Below the pieces are notes generated by a model. That model ran no database searches, had not been told where the DNA came from, and saw only the letters and a list, made by a program, of their open reading frames with translations. Shown here one piece after another: positions 30,105-38,228 of a stretch of DNA of 40,095 nucleotides. Both the position numbers and the translations under genes were made by a program. Numbering within the stretch: position 1 is the stretch's first letter; every line of letters begins with the position of its first letter. This DNA comes from a virus: positions 1-40,095 of IMG/VR virus record IMGVR_UViG_3300032333_000327; one strand, written 5' to 3'.

Positions 30105-30142
30105 GGGGTGTTCATGTTTCAACGCGATAACGTGTTCACCCC
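30105..30142. terminator. Hairpin at the convergent junction (contains dyad element D)
   Basis: GGGGTG (30105-30110) pairs with CACCCC (30137-30142). A TT/TT internal loop follows, then CATGTT (30113-30118) pairs with AACGTG (30129-30134), with a ten-base loop. It lies between the stops of the two arms, so it may end both transcripts. There is no T run on either strand, so a protein-bound or Rho-linked stop is as likely. Confidence 0.5.
30108..30138. promoter_or_regulatory. 31-bp dyad element, copy D
   Basis: GTGTTCATGT, ten bases, then TAACGTGTTCA. This copy is at the point where the two arms converge. In either direction a promoter here would make only antisense RNA, which argues for a structural, replication or termination role for the element family. 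Confidence 0.75.
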
Positions 30143-30154
30143 CATCCCCGATAG

Positions 30155-30520
30155 TTACCCGGCTCGCTGCAGCATCCTTGCCCGTTCCCGTTGCATACGC
30201 ATGAGACGCTCGCGCTCTGCCGCCTGTCCGGGAGCCTGCCTGGTTCTCCAGTCCTGCGTGGTCTGACTGTCCGCACCACCACTCCAAGCTCCCGGCTGAG
30301 GGGCTGCTTGCGGAGGGGTATCCCCGGTCATGCGCTGCAAGTCCATCTGGTGCTGTCTTGACATTACATCCCGTGGACCGACAAGACCACTCAGGTCTGC
30401 CAGTTGCATGGGAGCGGCTTGTTGCGGGGCGAACTGCTGCCCTCCCTGTCCCTGTTGCTGCATGAGTCGCCGTAGCTCCTCCTCGGTCATGCCATCGAGC
30501 AGTTGGTTAAGTTCCATCAT
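30155..30520 (-). CDS. Gln-rich protein at the end of the late operon, 121 aa
   Basis: AAAGGAG before MMELNQLLDGMTEEELRRLM sets the start at 30520 (the frame is open to 30583). A short N-terminal helix, a Gln/Pro/Ala-rich middle (QQQGQGGQQFAPQQAAPMQL) and a basic C-terminal helix (RERLMRMQRERARML). Last gene of the operon, after the holins. Function unknown. Confidence 0.7.
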   Translation of the reverse strand: MMELNQLLDGMTEEELRRLMQQQGQGGQQFAPQQAAPMQLADLSGLVGPRDVMSRQHQMDLQRMTGDTPPQAAPQPGAWSGGADSQTTQDWRTRQAPGQAAERERLMRMQRERARMLQRAG

Positions 30521-30572
30521 TTTGCTTCTCCTTTCGGTTTGGATAAGTCGGGTTGCGGGTGTTACTCCAGGA

Positions 30573-30884
30573 TCATCCTTCATCCCCCTCCTGTTGGGGG
30601 TGGGCTCCGCGCCGGTCAGTTACTTGCCACAGTGCCGCAAAAATCTGATCAACCTTACTCTTGATCGGCTTAAGTTCTTCCTTCAAAATCTCCCGTTTCA
30701 CGTAATTGTCTGAGACGTGGAGCTGCAAGTCCGTAATCTTCCTGTACTGGTCGATGTCAGCCTTCTGTGCTTCCCTCAACCCCTCCCACACGACCTTGAG
30801 GATGAATGCAATGGCCGCGGACAGCCCCATCATTACTGCAGCGAAGGCGCCCTGGATAAGCCATACAATCCACTGATCTGTCAT
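30573..30884 (-). CDS. Membrane-anchored coiled-coil protein, holin or spanin candidate, 103 aa
   Basis: MTDQWIVWLIQGAFAAVMM begins one N-terminal membrane span (residues 5-32). A charged coil follows (GLREAQKADIDQYRKITDLQLHV, YVKREILKEELKPIKSKVDQIF). The plan is like XhlA-type hemolysin proteins or an i-spanin. It overlaps the 3TM holin stop as ATGA, so a lysis role is likely. Confidence 0.65.
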   Translation of the reverse strand: MTDQWIVWLIQGAFAAVMMGLSAAIAFILKVVWEGLREAQKADIDQYRKITDLQLHVSDNYVKREILKEELKPIKSKVDQIFAALWQVTDRRGAHPQQEGDEG

Positions 30885-31120
30885 TTTGCAACTCCTTGTT
30901 TTTTGTCATACGAACGCAAGCCAGCGATGCCGAGCATTACCAGCACGACCTGGAAAGTCAGGTCATTGTCGATACCGGGGAACACTCCCTGATACCGGAA
31001 CAGCACAACGCAGATGAAGCGCAGGACAGGCTCCACCAGCATTGCGTAAGTTAGGGCAACACTGCAACTCCACCCGATGAAAGGCCTCCAGCCACAGTTG
31101 TAAAATGTCGTGGGGGTCAA
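30881..31120 (-). CDS. 3TM-type holin with TTG start, 79 aa
   Basis: GWRPFIGWSCSVALTYAMLVEPVLRFICVVL and FPGIDNDLTFQVVLVMLGIAGLRSYDK match the family of holins of three membrane spans. The start is most likely TTG 31120, which overlaps the upstream stop as TTGA and has AGGGAG nine bases before it. The frame runs to a GTG at 31147 but without a ribosome site. It makes the pore that lets the GH19 endolysin out. Confidence 0.8.
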   Translation of the reverse strand: MTPTTFYNCGWRPFIGWSCSVALTYAMLVEPVLRFICVVLFRYQGVFPGIDNDLTFQVVLVMLGIAGLRSYDKKQGVAK

Positions 31121-31968
31121 AATGTGATACTCCCTGAAGTCGTCCACGTGTAAATGCGATAACCCCCAGTAACATTAACAGTTGGAGAGCCGGTTGTTGC
31201 GATCGCTGCTGCAAAGGTATCAGGATAGCGAATGATTACGATACCTGAACCGCCAGCGCCGCTGGTGTTTGTTGCCGCTCCTGCGCCCCCACCACCTCCA
31301 CCTGTATTGGCTGTTCCGTTACTGCCGGTAGTTGTGCCGCCATTTCCTCCCCCTCCTGTACCTCCAGCCCCTGGAAGTGCTGATAGGGTAGATGCACCAC
31401 CTCCACCACCACCGGCGTAGGTAACAGACGCTCCGGAGATTGACGAAGCAATGCCCGCTCCACCAGCGCCGCCTTGACCCGATGTAGCATTAGTGCCAAC
31501 TGCCCCAGCGCCCCCGCCACCGCCTCCAACATAACCAGCTGTTCGTCCACCTAGTCCGCCGTTATTGCCCTCTCCGCCAACACCTGTACCGCCAGCAATA
31601 GCAATTGAAAGTGTGTCGGAAACACCACCGCCACCTCCAGAACCTCCGTTTCTACCGACTTTTCCGCTGTATGCGCCGCCACCACCGCCCCCTGTGGCAG
31701 TGACAGTAGAAAACACAGAAGCACTACCATCGTTTCCTTGCGTATCTATCGAGGCTTGTCCCGCTCCACCAGCTCCAACTGTTACTGTGATCGGTGTTCC
31801 AGCTGCTACAGCAAAACCACTGGCTGTTTTGAGGCCACCTGCCCCGCCACCGCCACCGGCTCCATCCGAGCCACCGCCACCTCCTCCACCAGCTACGACA
31901 AGATATTCGACAGTTGTGGTTTTTGTCGCCTTTTGCATCATCCAGACAAGCATTTTAAGAGGTGTCAT
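31117..31968 (-). CDS. Glycine-rich tail tip / receptor-binding protein, 283 aa
   Basis: After YLVVAGGGGGGGSD almost the whole protein is made of GGGGGG, GGAGG and similar runs broken by short strands (ITVTVGAGGAG, SVTYAGGGGGG). It ends GSGIVIIRYPD, then a final TTGSPTVNVTGGYRIYTW module. This is the pattern of phage glycine-rich adhesin tips (polyglycine II domains), as in T4-type gp38. Those act in host recognition. It sits next to the tail fibre genes, ahead of the holin. Confidence 0.8.
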   Translation of the reverse strand: MTPLKMLVWMMQKATKTTTVEYLVVAGGGGGGGSDGAGGGGGAGGLKTASGFAVAAGTPITVTVGAGGAGQASIDTQGNDGSASVFSTVTATGGGGGGAYSGKVGRNGGSGGGGGVSDTLSIAIAGGTGVGGEGNNGGLGGRTAGYVGGGGGGAGAVGTNATSGQGGAGGAGIASSISGASVTYAGGGGGGASTLSALPGAGGTGGGGNGGTTTGSNGTANTGGGGGGAGAATNTSGAGGSGIVIIRYPDTFAAAIATTGSPTVNVTGGYRIYTWTTSGSITF

Positions 31969-31972
31969 GGCA

Positions 31973-32821
31973 TCAGACCGAGGCTACGCAACGCCACTTG
32001 CTCGTCGCTGTGTTGTAGATGAACGCAACAGCCAGCATGTTAGTCGAGACCGTCGTCGTGGGAAGTGCGACCGTGGAGGCTTCGAAGCTTGCTCCCCAGG
32101 TTATGGCTCGTGCAGCTGTCCCGGTGATCTCAATAATCAGCACGTCGTTGTCGGAGGGGGTGCCCGAGAGGTTCGTCGTGAAAGAGGTGATGTCAGCAGT
32201 CTGTGCTGTGAGCTTATAGACATCTACGTCATCGGTGTTGATCGTCGGCGTGGCGGAGCTCGTTGTCGAGCCAACCCTCGGCGTGAAACGCTTATTCGTC
32301 AGCGTGTCTGTTGTGGCCTTGCCGACCAGGGAGGCGGTGGCTGTTGGAAACGTCATCGTCGTGCCGTCGGTTCCCCCCAGCGTCAGGGAGTTATTGATGA
32401 CGACGAACTTCCCTGCAGCGATCGTCAGGCCTGGGAGGGAGAAGATACTCTTTACATTCCCCGCGGAATCGAGAATCTTCCAACCAGCTCCGTGCGCATA
32501 GACTGCCTGATCCCCCATTGCCAGCGTCGCCTTGAAGAGGGTGTAGGGCGTGGAGTTGTCATCATAGGTGAGGGTTAGCGTGGCTGCTGCCGTGTCGCTA
32601 TTCACCACTAGGATCGAGTCGATGTCCCGGACAGTTGATGCTCCCGGCGCATCACAGACATCCACCGGAGTCCCGCTGTTGGTTGCTGTGACCGCCGTCC
32701 CCCCAGAGTAGGCCGTAGCGGTCTTGTCGGAGTAGCAAACAACGATAGGGAGCTGGTTCGTAGTGACGGCACCACCAAGCACCGCCGTCAGCTTTCGTGT
32801 TGTTGCGTCGAGTCTTAACAT
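31973..32821 (-). CDS. Tail fibre-like protein, 282 aa, paralogue of next gene
   Basis: MLRLDATTRKLTAVLGGAVTTNQLPIV opens a head shared with the 32825 protein. Both have the pattern of VRDID/IRDVD, NxDTAAxT, YxDNST/T and GDQxVYxHxxGW at about residues 60-110. Downstream is a beta-rich fibre (TLTNKRFTPRVGSTTSSATPTINTDD, then GTAARAITWGASFEASTVALPTT). The TLTNKR...PR module is common in phage fibres. Likely a tail appendage. Confidence 0.78.
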   Translation of the reverse strand: MLRLDATTRKLTAVLGGAVTTNQLPIVVCYSDKTATAYSGGTAVTATNSGTPVDVCDAPGASTVRDIDSILVVNSDTAAATLTLTYDDNSTPYTLFKATLAMGDQAVYAHGAGWKILDSAGNVKSIFSLPGLTIAAGKFVVINNSLTLGGTDGTTMTFPTATASLVGKATTDTLTNKRFTPRVGSTTSSATPTINTDDVDVYKLTAQTADITSFTTNLSGTPSDNDVLIIEITGTAARAITWGASFEASTVALPTTTVSTNMLAVAFIYNTATSKWRCVASV

Positions 32822-32824
32822 GAT

Positions 32825-33475
32825 TTATCCATTCGCTGCCGCAAAGGCATAAAGGTTTGTGAGAGCTGTCTGGAGGTCCGTCTGATCCGACAGTGTTCCT
32901 GTGATTCCGCCCCAGGCTCCACTGCCACCAGCAACTGCAACGGCGATACCGGCTCCACAGTAGGACAAGGCAAGTCCGTCTTCGTCGAAGGAGTCGTAGC
33001 CTCCAACAACATCTTGGCCAGGGGCTCCGTTGCTGCCATTGACTCCATTCGTGCCGTTGCTGCCGTCATTCCCTGGATCACCTTGCGCTCCGGTCGTTCC
33101 GCTCTTCACGCTCCCGTCGAGCCGGAAGACGCTCCAGCCATTCGCATGGGTGTAGACAAGCTGGTCGCCAACGGCGAGAGTCACAGCAATAATCGGGTAG
33201 ATCGTCGTGTTGTCGTTGTAGCGAACGGTCGCTGTGATCGCAGCAGTGTCCTGATTCCGCACTGAGACATAATCAACATCGCGGATCAGACCGGAGCCAG
33301 GGGCTGCAACCAGTGTCACAGGAGTCGCACCCGATGTCACCCCCGGTGTTGCTCCACCCGCATAGCTCGTCGTCGCTCCATCCGCCCAGTTCGTCAGGAA
33401 AGTTGCCTCGGTGGTCGAGACTGCACCACCCAGAACAACTTCCAGACTACGAGTTGTCGCGTCGAGCCGTAGCAT
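32825..33475 (-). CDS. Tail fibre-like protein with collagen-like segment, 216 aa
   Basis: The head MLRLDATTRSLEVVLGGAVSTTEATF matches the adjacent 282-aa protein, evidence of duplication. Residues about 125-155 are Gly-x-y repeats (GAQGDPGNDG, GVNGSNGAPG) like phage collagen-like fibres. It ends WGGITGTLSDQTDLQTAL...FAAANG, a fibre motif also at the end of the 507-aa protein. Start overlaps the previous stop (TAATG). Confidence 0.8.
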   Translation of the reverse strand: MLRLDATTRSLEVVLGGAVSTTEATFLTNWADGATTSYAGGATPGVTSGATPVTLVAAPGSGLIRDVDYVSVRNQDTAAITATVRYNDNTTIYPIIAVTLAVGDQLVYTHANGWSVFRLDGSVKSGTTGAQGDPGNDGSNGTNGVNGSNGAPGQDVVGGYDSFDEDGLALSYCGAGIAVAVAGGSGAWGGITGTLSDQTDLQTALTNLYAFAAANG

Positions 33476-33852
33476 TACGCAATCCCGATCTCACCCTCGG
33501 CTTCGAAGGTCAGTGCCGTTGCTGTGCCAGACCCACCCACAAGGAAGTCGGCGGCATCGAGACGCAATGCTCCAAACCATTCAGCCTTGCTGTTGGCCGG
33601 AACACTCTGCCCAATTCCAAGAAACTCGGTTCCTGCGGCGTTCGCCCCCGTAGCGCCGATCCACAGGCTCAAGGTCGCAGCCGAGGCCGTCTTGTTAACG
33701 ACTGTAAGGTGGCGTAGCACAAAATACGTGGCTGCGTTTGCGGTGCCTCCGGCAGATACTCCACCAGTCAGTGTCGGTGCGTTAAGAATATTAGTCGTCA
33801 GCGTCGTTGTGAGAGCTACCGGGCCGATACGTACAAGTTTGTTTGCGGACAT
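33475..33852 (-). CDS. Small virion-associated tail protein, 125 aa
   Basis: GGAGGAATC before MSANKLVRIGPVALTTTLTTN. All-beta, Thr/Ala/Gly-rich, with VVNKTASAATLSLWIGATGANAAGTE and an acidic end. Similar short proteins stand in fibre clusters of other phages. It is probably a fibre adaptor. Confidence 0.7.
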   Translation of the reverse strand: MSANKLVRIGPVALTTTLTTNILNAPTLTGGVSAGGTANAATYFVLRHLTVVNKTASAATLSLWIGATGANAAGTEFLGIGQSVPANSKAEWFGALRLDAADFLVGGSGTATALTFEAEGEIGIA

Positions 33853-33867
33853 TTTGATTCCTCCAGA

Positions 33868-35391
33868 TTAGCCGTGGGCAGCGGCGAAGATTAAAACCCA
33901 TTTGTCGAGGTCGCTGGTTGAAGCAGCAACTGCTGGTTGTTGCGGAACGATTGGAAAATCGTTACCCTCACTCTCATTAAAGGTGAAGTATGCACCAACT
34001 TGGTCCTTCCCGGCTTTCTTGTCCAAGGCTGCTTGCAGGTCGGTTTGCGCGGAGAGCGTGCCAGTAATCAGACCCCACTCATTCCCGCTACCGCTGCTAC
34101 CTGAGGCTGTGAGGCGAAACGTCCGCCAGTCGATGTAATCGTCCCCAGTGTCTGTGGTGCGGATTCGAGACTTGGGCGTGTTGGCGTATCCGTTGCTGGT
34201 CTGCCAGATAACCGTGGCAATTGCGACGAACTCGACAGAGGGAAGGCCCGCCAGAACAAGCTGCTTTAGCTCAACCAGTGCGCCGGCTCGGGCCTGAGCT
34301 TGGGTGCTGTACTCTGCCTGTCCGACGATTCCAATAATCTGATTGCTCTCCGTGTCGCTCGTTGCGAAGTAGTGCATCAGGACGAAGTTAAGGTTCCCGA
34401 CCTGGGTGAATTGCCAAGCCCCGCCGGTGAATTCATTCCAGTCTGCCCTTGTCCCGGCATTCCCGTAGGCCAAAGGAAAGTTAGTCGCCGCGAGTCTCCG
34501 CCAGGCGCCCGATGCTCCGGTCTTGTAATAGACTGGAATTTGGGCTATCGGGGAGAGCGTCTGGGTCAGTCCGTCTGTGATCGTGAGCTTTATGTCCTCG
34601 TCCCAGATGATGCCGGAGGCTACCTGGAACTGCGCGGAGGCTGCAGCATTTCCCGATCCATCTGCCACAATACCGCTAAGGCCAAGGCCACTCTCATAAA
34701 CCGTACCGCGAGTGTGGTGAAGGTACAGATGCGTCCGCGAGTCCATCGTCCGCCCGTGTCGCTCGTTCCCTAGGAGAAGGTGCTCAGCGTTCGTGGCATC
34801 CCAGTAGATGAGAGTGATTAAACACTTCGAGGTTATGAGATCGTCCGTGACGCTAAGCTGCTCCTGAAGCGTCCCCGTCGCATCGTAGTAGATGAAGTGC
34901 AGCCCCTCGTCATTCGAGATCACGAGGGAGTCTGCGGCGCTTTTCGCGAATCGCTGTCCGTAGGAGTAGCCCTCGAACATCGTACCGACAGGGGTGATAG
35001 TGAATGTCCTGGTCCCGTCGACGAACGACAGGGTACTGGCCGTGCTGTCCACGAAGCCACTCTCGACATTGAACATCGACAGGTCTGTGGCTTGGTGCGG
35101 AACAAACAGGGGCTCGTCGAATTCCTCAGGGAAAGAGAACGGATAGGCAGCCAAGGCTCTTTCCCGTTCCACTTTCGTCAGGTGGTAGTACTCGCCCGCT
35201 GTCCCGCCCTGAAGAGTCTGCAGGTCGTTGTGATTCCGCGTCTCGAGGTCAGTGAGATTCGACCCGGAGAAGTCTAGGTAGGCCCAGAGAATCTGCCCTG
35301 CGGAGTTAATACGCTTGCGCAAAAGGATAAGCCAGCGATCAAACGTAGAGTTCCCTGTCGGCGGGTGCGGGGGAAGAGGAAGCTGTGACAT
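33868..35391 (-). CDS. Large tail fibre / appendage protein, 507 aa
   Basis: N-terminus MSQLPLPPHPPTGNSTFDRWLILLRKRI is a likely virion-binding head. LETRNHNDLQTLQGGTAGEYYHLTKVERERALA is a module widely found in phage fibres. The centre is a long beta domain. The end carries NEWGLITGTLSAQTDLQAALDKK and WVLIFAAAHG, like the 216-aa fibre. It overlaps the ejection protein stop as TAATG. It could hold or form the receptor-binding fibre of the short tail. Confidence 0.8.
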   Translation of the reverse strand: MSQLPLPPHPPTGNSTFDRWLILLRKRINSAGQILWAYLDFSGSNLTDLETRNHNDLQTLQGGTAGEYYHLTKVERERALAAYPFSFPEEFDEPLFVPHQATDLSMFNVESGFVDSTASTLSFVDGTRTFTITPVGTMFEGYSYGQRFAKSAADSLVISNDEGLHFIYYDATGTLQEQLSVTDDLITSKCLITLIYWDATNAEHLLLGNERHGRTMDSRTHLYLHHTRGTVYESGLGLSGIVADGSGNAAASAQFQVASGIIWDEDIKLTITDGLTQTLSPIAQIPVYYKTGASGAWRRLAATNFPLAYGNAGTRADWNEFTGGAWQFTQVGNLNFVLMHYFATSDTESNQIIGIVGQAEYSTQAQARAGALVELKQLVLAGLPSVEFVAIATVIWQTSNGYANTPKSRIRTTDTGDDYIDWRTFRLTASGSSGSGNEWGLITGTLSAQTDLQAALDKKAGKDQVGAYFTFNESEGNDFPIVPQQPAVAASTSDLDKWVLIFAAAHG

Positions 35392-37169
35392 TACTCGGCA
35401 CTCTGGCTAGCGGCCGCAGGGACCAAGTAGCGTTGCGGCCCACCCTGGACTATCCACTGGAGGGCAACACTCCGTTCGCTTGCGGGAATGGTCCGGAGGA
35501 GCTCGTTGGCAGAGGCTCCTGACTTCATTCCCTCGACAATCGCGTTCATCGTGCTGGCGTTGATTCGAGACTCAAGCGCTGAGATGCCTTTGTTTGTGGT
35601 CGAAGCCAGGACGTTGAGGAAGGATGGGAGGCGAGGAAGGCCGATGTCAGCCGAGAGGATGTTTCGCAGACCCCCTTCCCCGGCAGCTGCTCTCTCCGCC
35701 ATAGTGCGATCCCGGATGAGCTCCCCGGCAACTTGGTCTCGGGCCGCAAGCTGGCGAGAGGTCAGAACGTCCTCGACTCCACCGAAACGAGCAGACTGAT
35801 CGGCGCGCTTGAGCAGCGCATTCTCGCCTCGTCCCATTACATCGAGGAACGGTCCGACTCGCTCGCCACCCCCGCTGCGCTGAAGAACATTCTGCATTTC
35901 CTCCAAGACTCTGGCCTGGTTGATCGGTGCGGACAGTGCAGCGTGCTCTCCCCGGGCCTGTGCGTAGAGTGGATTCTTGTTCTCCATCCACTTCACGAGC
36001 TGGTTCTTTACCTGCTGAACGGCCTGTCGCTCCGCACCTCCGAGGGCCGTGTCGCCGCGGGCACCGAGCATCTTATCGAAGCCGAACTTGACGGCATTGA
36101 GGTAGCCTGTTGGATTGACATACGGATCAATCTGCTTTGCATTAATCAAGTCTTGGGCGAGGTTCGCTGCTTGTTGTGCGTAGGGGTTTGCGGCAATCTT
36201 GTTCAGAGCGGCGTCCGTGGTGTATTGAGCCGCCTCCGCCGCCGGATAGTTCACAGCATCAGCAGCTGCCCGCGCGGCCTGAGCCTGCTCGAGGTTGGGA
36301 GAGACACCGCGCAAGGCCGCTACTCGTCCAGCTTCTTGTGTATCCCTGAGCATCCGGTAAAAGCTGGTCTGGTCATTCCGCTCCGCCATCTTGGCGAGTG
36401 CTTGCCACATGTCTTGATCGACACTGGCGGCAGCTTGTCCCGCAGTCAGTCCTGGACGAGCGTTGGCATTGACGGCTTCGAGGAGGGTGCGGTTCGAGCC
36501 TGCTGCATCTCGTGCGATTTGTCCGGCCTTGAGCTGACCAAGCCTTCCGCGCACAGCGTCGGTGAGCCAGCCGACCCCCTTTCCCGCCTGTCCGGCGAGG
36601 GCACCAACAACCGGGAAAGCGGCTCCGATGGCGGCACCAGTCCCGACTCCCTCGGGATCAATCATACCCGCGGCGACTCCACCAGCTGTGGCCCCTGCGC
36701 CGATACGAAGTGCGGCATTGCCCGTTTTCTCGACAAGGGAGGCTCCGGGACTTCCCACAGTAGCGCCCCAGGACTCGAGGGCAGCGGGAAGTTTTGTCAG
36801 TGCGGGAGCAACTGCCCGAACACCTTTCCCGAGAAGCCCGCCGACTCCGGCTGTCCCGGCGATCTCGGCTGCAATCTCGCCACCCTTGAAAGCGCGGGAA
36901 TCCGTGTCCGCGTTATCCGCGAAAAACGTGTTCAACGCTTGCTTGCGTTCCTCGTTCGTCATGTCCGTGAGGCCCGTCGCATTGAGGGCTGCATCCACCG
37001 GGCGGAGCAGAGTCGCTCCGATGCTAGCAACTCCCCGCAAGGCTCCCATCCCCACATTCCCCAAGACTCCCTGCTTGTCTGCCTCAGGAACGAATTCCTC
37101 GAAGGTCAAGACTTCGGGGCGCGCCGCTTGCCCCTCGGGCGTGAACTCGTCAAACGTCAAAGCTGCCAT
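35391..37169 (-). CDS. DNA ejection / internal virion protein, 592 aa
   Basis: It begins with a short tandem motif (LTFDEFTPEG, then LTFEEFVPEA), followed by many glycine-alanine helices that could insert in membranes (GVGGLLGKGVRAV, IGAGATAGGVAAGMI, GAAIGAAFPVVGALAGQ). The second half is long helix (QAAASVDQDMWQALAKMAERND...). This fits the P22 gp16/gp20 type of ejected proteins that build a channel through the envelope. AGGAGGG precedes ATG. Codons around 36904-36934 hold a near copy of the phage dyad element. Confidence 0.78.
   Translation of the reverse strand: MAALTFDEFTPEGQAARPEVLTFEEFVPEADKQGVLGNVGMGALRGVASIGATLLRPVDAALNATGLTDMTNEERKQALNTFFADNADTDSRAFKGGEIAAEIAGTAGVGGLLGKGVRAVAPALTKLPAALESWGATVGSPGASLVEKTGNAALRIGAGATAGGVAAGMIDPEGVGTGAAIGAAFPVVGALAGQAGKGVGWLTDAVRGRLGQLKAGQIARDAAGSNRTLLEAVNANARPGLTAGQAAASVDQDMWQALAKMAERNDQTSFYRMLRDTQEAGRVAALRGVSPNLEQAQAARAAADAVNYPAAEAAQYTTDAALNKIAANPYAQQAANLAQDLINAKQIDPYVNPTGYLNAVKFGFDKMLGARGDTALGGAERQAVQQVKNQLVKWMENKNPLYAQARGEHAALSAPINQARVLEEMQNVLQRSGGGERVGPFLDVMGRGENALLKRADQSARFGGVEDVLTSRQLAARDQVAGELIRDRTMAERAAAGEGGLRNILSADIGLPRLPSFLNVLASTTNKGISALESRINASTMNAIVEGMKSGASANELLRTIPASERSVALQWIVQGGPQRYLVPAAASQSAE
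36904..36934. promoter_or_regulatory. Possible fifth dyad element, copy E, inside a gene
   Basis: GTGTCCGCGT, ten bases, AAACGTGTTCA. It differs from the consensus at two fixed bases but has the same spacing. Being inside a coding gene it may be chance. Confidence 0.35.
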
Positions 37170-37171
37170 GA

Positions 37172-38227
37172 CTAGAGCCCTCCTGTACTGTAGCCTGCTG
37201 CTTGGAGCTTTTGGAGGATTTGCTCGCGGGCAGCGGGGTTCCGAGCAATCGCCTTCTTGGCGTTGAACAGGGTCTGCTGGTGCTCGGTGCTTGAGGGTGG
37301 CGGGGGCTTGACCCCAAGGAGTTCATCCCCCTTCGCTGCACCAGGACCGGCACGAACCCGCAGGGCGTCTAGGTAGAGGGGAATGGCGGCCATCTTTTGT
37401 TGGATCGTTTCCGGAGACTCCCCGAAGACCGGAGTGACCTCACGAACCTTCTGCTCCGCCTCTTCCTTGCTGAAGCCCGCACCCGTTGCTGCGTGGAGAA
37501 GAGCCTCGGACAGTGATGCAGCCCCTTGCATGAACTTCTGCCGCTCGGTTCCGCGCATCGTGTTGGCGAGGGAGCGACCCAGTCCCATCGAGGGAATAGC
37601 CTCAATAGCGTCGGGGAGGCCGGGAAGAGCTGAGGATGGATCACGCTGTCTGGCATTCTGCATGTTCTCGAAGGCGTGGCCAGCCTGCACAAGCCAACTA
37701 GTCGCCTTGCCCTGTTCCTCGGTGAGCTTGGGGCCAGTGGCGGCCTTCTGGTCGGCTGGACCTCCGGGGATGGGCTCCAGTGCTCCCGAGGTAGTGTAGC
37801 GGTAGCCGGAGGGGGCGGAGGGCTCGCGGGGATTCTGAATGGCGGCAGTCCGTGCCTTCAGATTCTCGAACTCGGCCTGCGCCTTCTGCTGGTCGAATAG
37901 CATCTTGTCGCGAGCAGCCTGTTGCGGATTCACAAGGGTCGCCTTGCCGGTGGAGCCATCCGGGTTCTGCCAGACGTAACCGTCAGCCACGCGAAACGCC
38001 TTCTTCCCTTTGTAGTCGACCAGGTCTCGCATCGACGCCCCGTTTGCTTCGAGGAAGCTGCTCAGGTCCGGCCCCTGCGAGGGGGCGAGTTGGGTCAGCC
38101 TGCCGTCACTGCGAAGGACTTGTTGGGGTGCCGCGTTAAGATTCACGCCCTCGTTATTGATCCAGCCCTCGGGGGTGAAGTCGAGCTGGCGACCGCTGCT
38201 TGAGCGAACTTGTCCGAAGGAGGCCAT
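37172..38227 (-). CDS. Ejection-type internal virion protein, 351 aa
   Basis: Start MASFGQVRSSSGRQLDFTPEG at 38227, one base after the previous stop, with GGGAG upstream. A soluble head, a Q/A-rich coil (QQAARDKMLFDQQKAQAEFENL) and a helical second half (LTEEQGKATSWLVQAGHAFENM..., SLSEALLHAATGAGFSKEEAEQKV). The latter section is also seen in other podovirus ejection proteins. The DFTPEG phrase recurs in the 592-aa protein. Placed between two other ejection-type genes. Confidence 0.72.
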   Translation of the reverse strand: MASFGQVRSSSGRQLDFTPEGWINNEGVNLNAAPQQVLRSDGRLTQLAPSQGPDLSSFLEANGASMRDLVDYKGKKAFRVADGYVWQNPDGSTGKATLVNPQQAARDKMLFDQQKAQAEFENLKARTAAIQNPREPSAPSGYRYTTSGALEPIPGGPADQKAATGPKLTEEQGKATSWLVQAGHAFENMQNARQRDPSSALPGLPDAIEAIPSMGLGRSLANTMRGTERQKFMQGAASLSEALLHAATGAGFSKEEAEQKVREVTPVFGESPETIQQKMAAIPLYLDALRVRAGPGAAKGDELLGVKPPPPSSTEHQQTLFNAKKAIARNPAAREQILQKLQAAGYSTGGL

Positions 38228-38228
38228 G

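Noticed and set aside
9400-30138. Dyad element as a classic parS site for the ParB-like domain
   Set aside because: Only partial likeness to TGTTTCACGTGAAACA, wrong symmetry spacing, and ParB-methyltransferase fusions are not known centromere binders. Kept only as a remark.
35733-37175. 480-codon plus-strand frame opposite the ejection protein
   Set aside because: An antisense shadow of a GC-rich gene; the minus-strand gene has a strong ribosome site and coupled neighbours.
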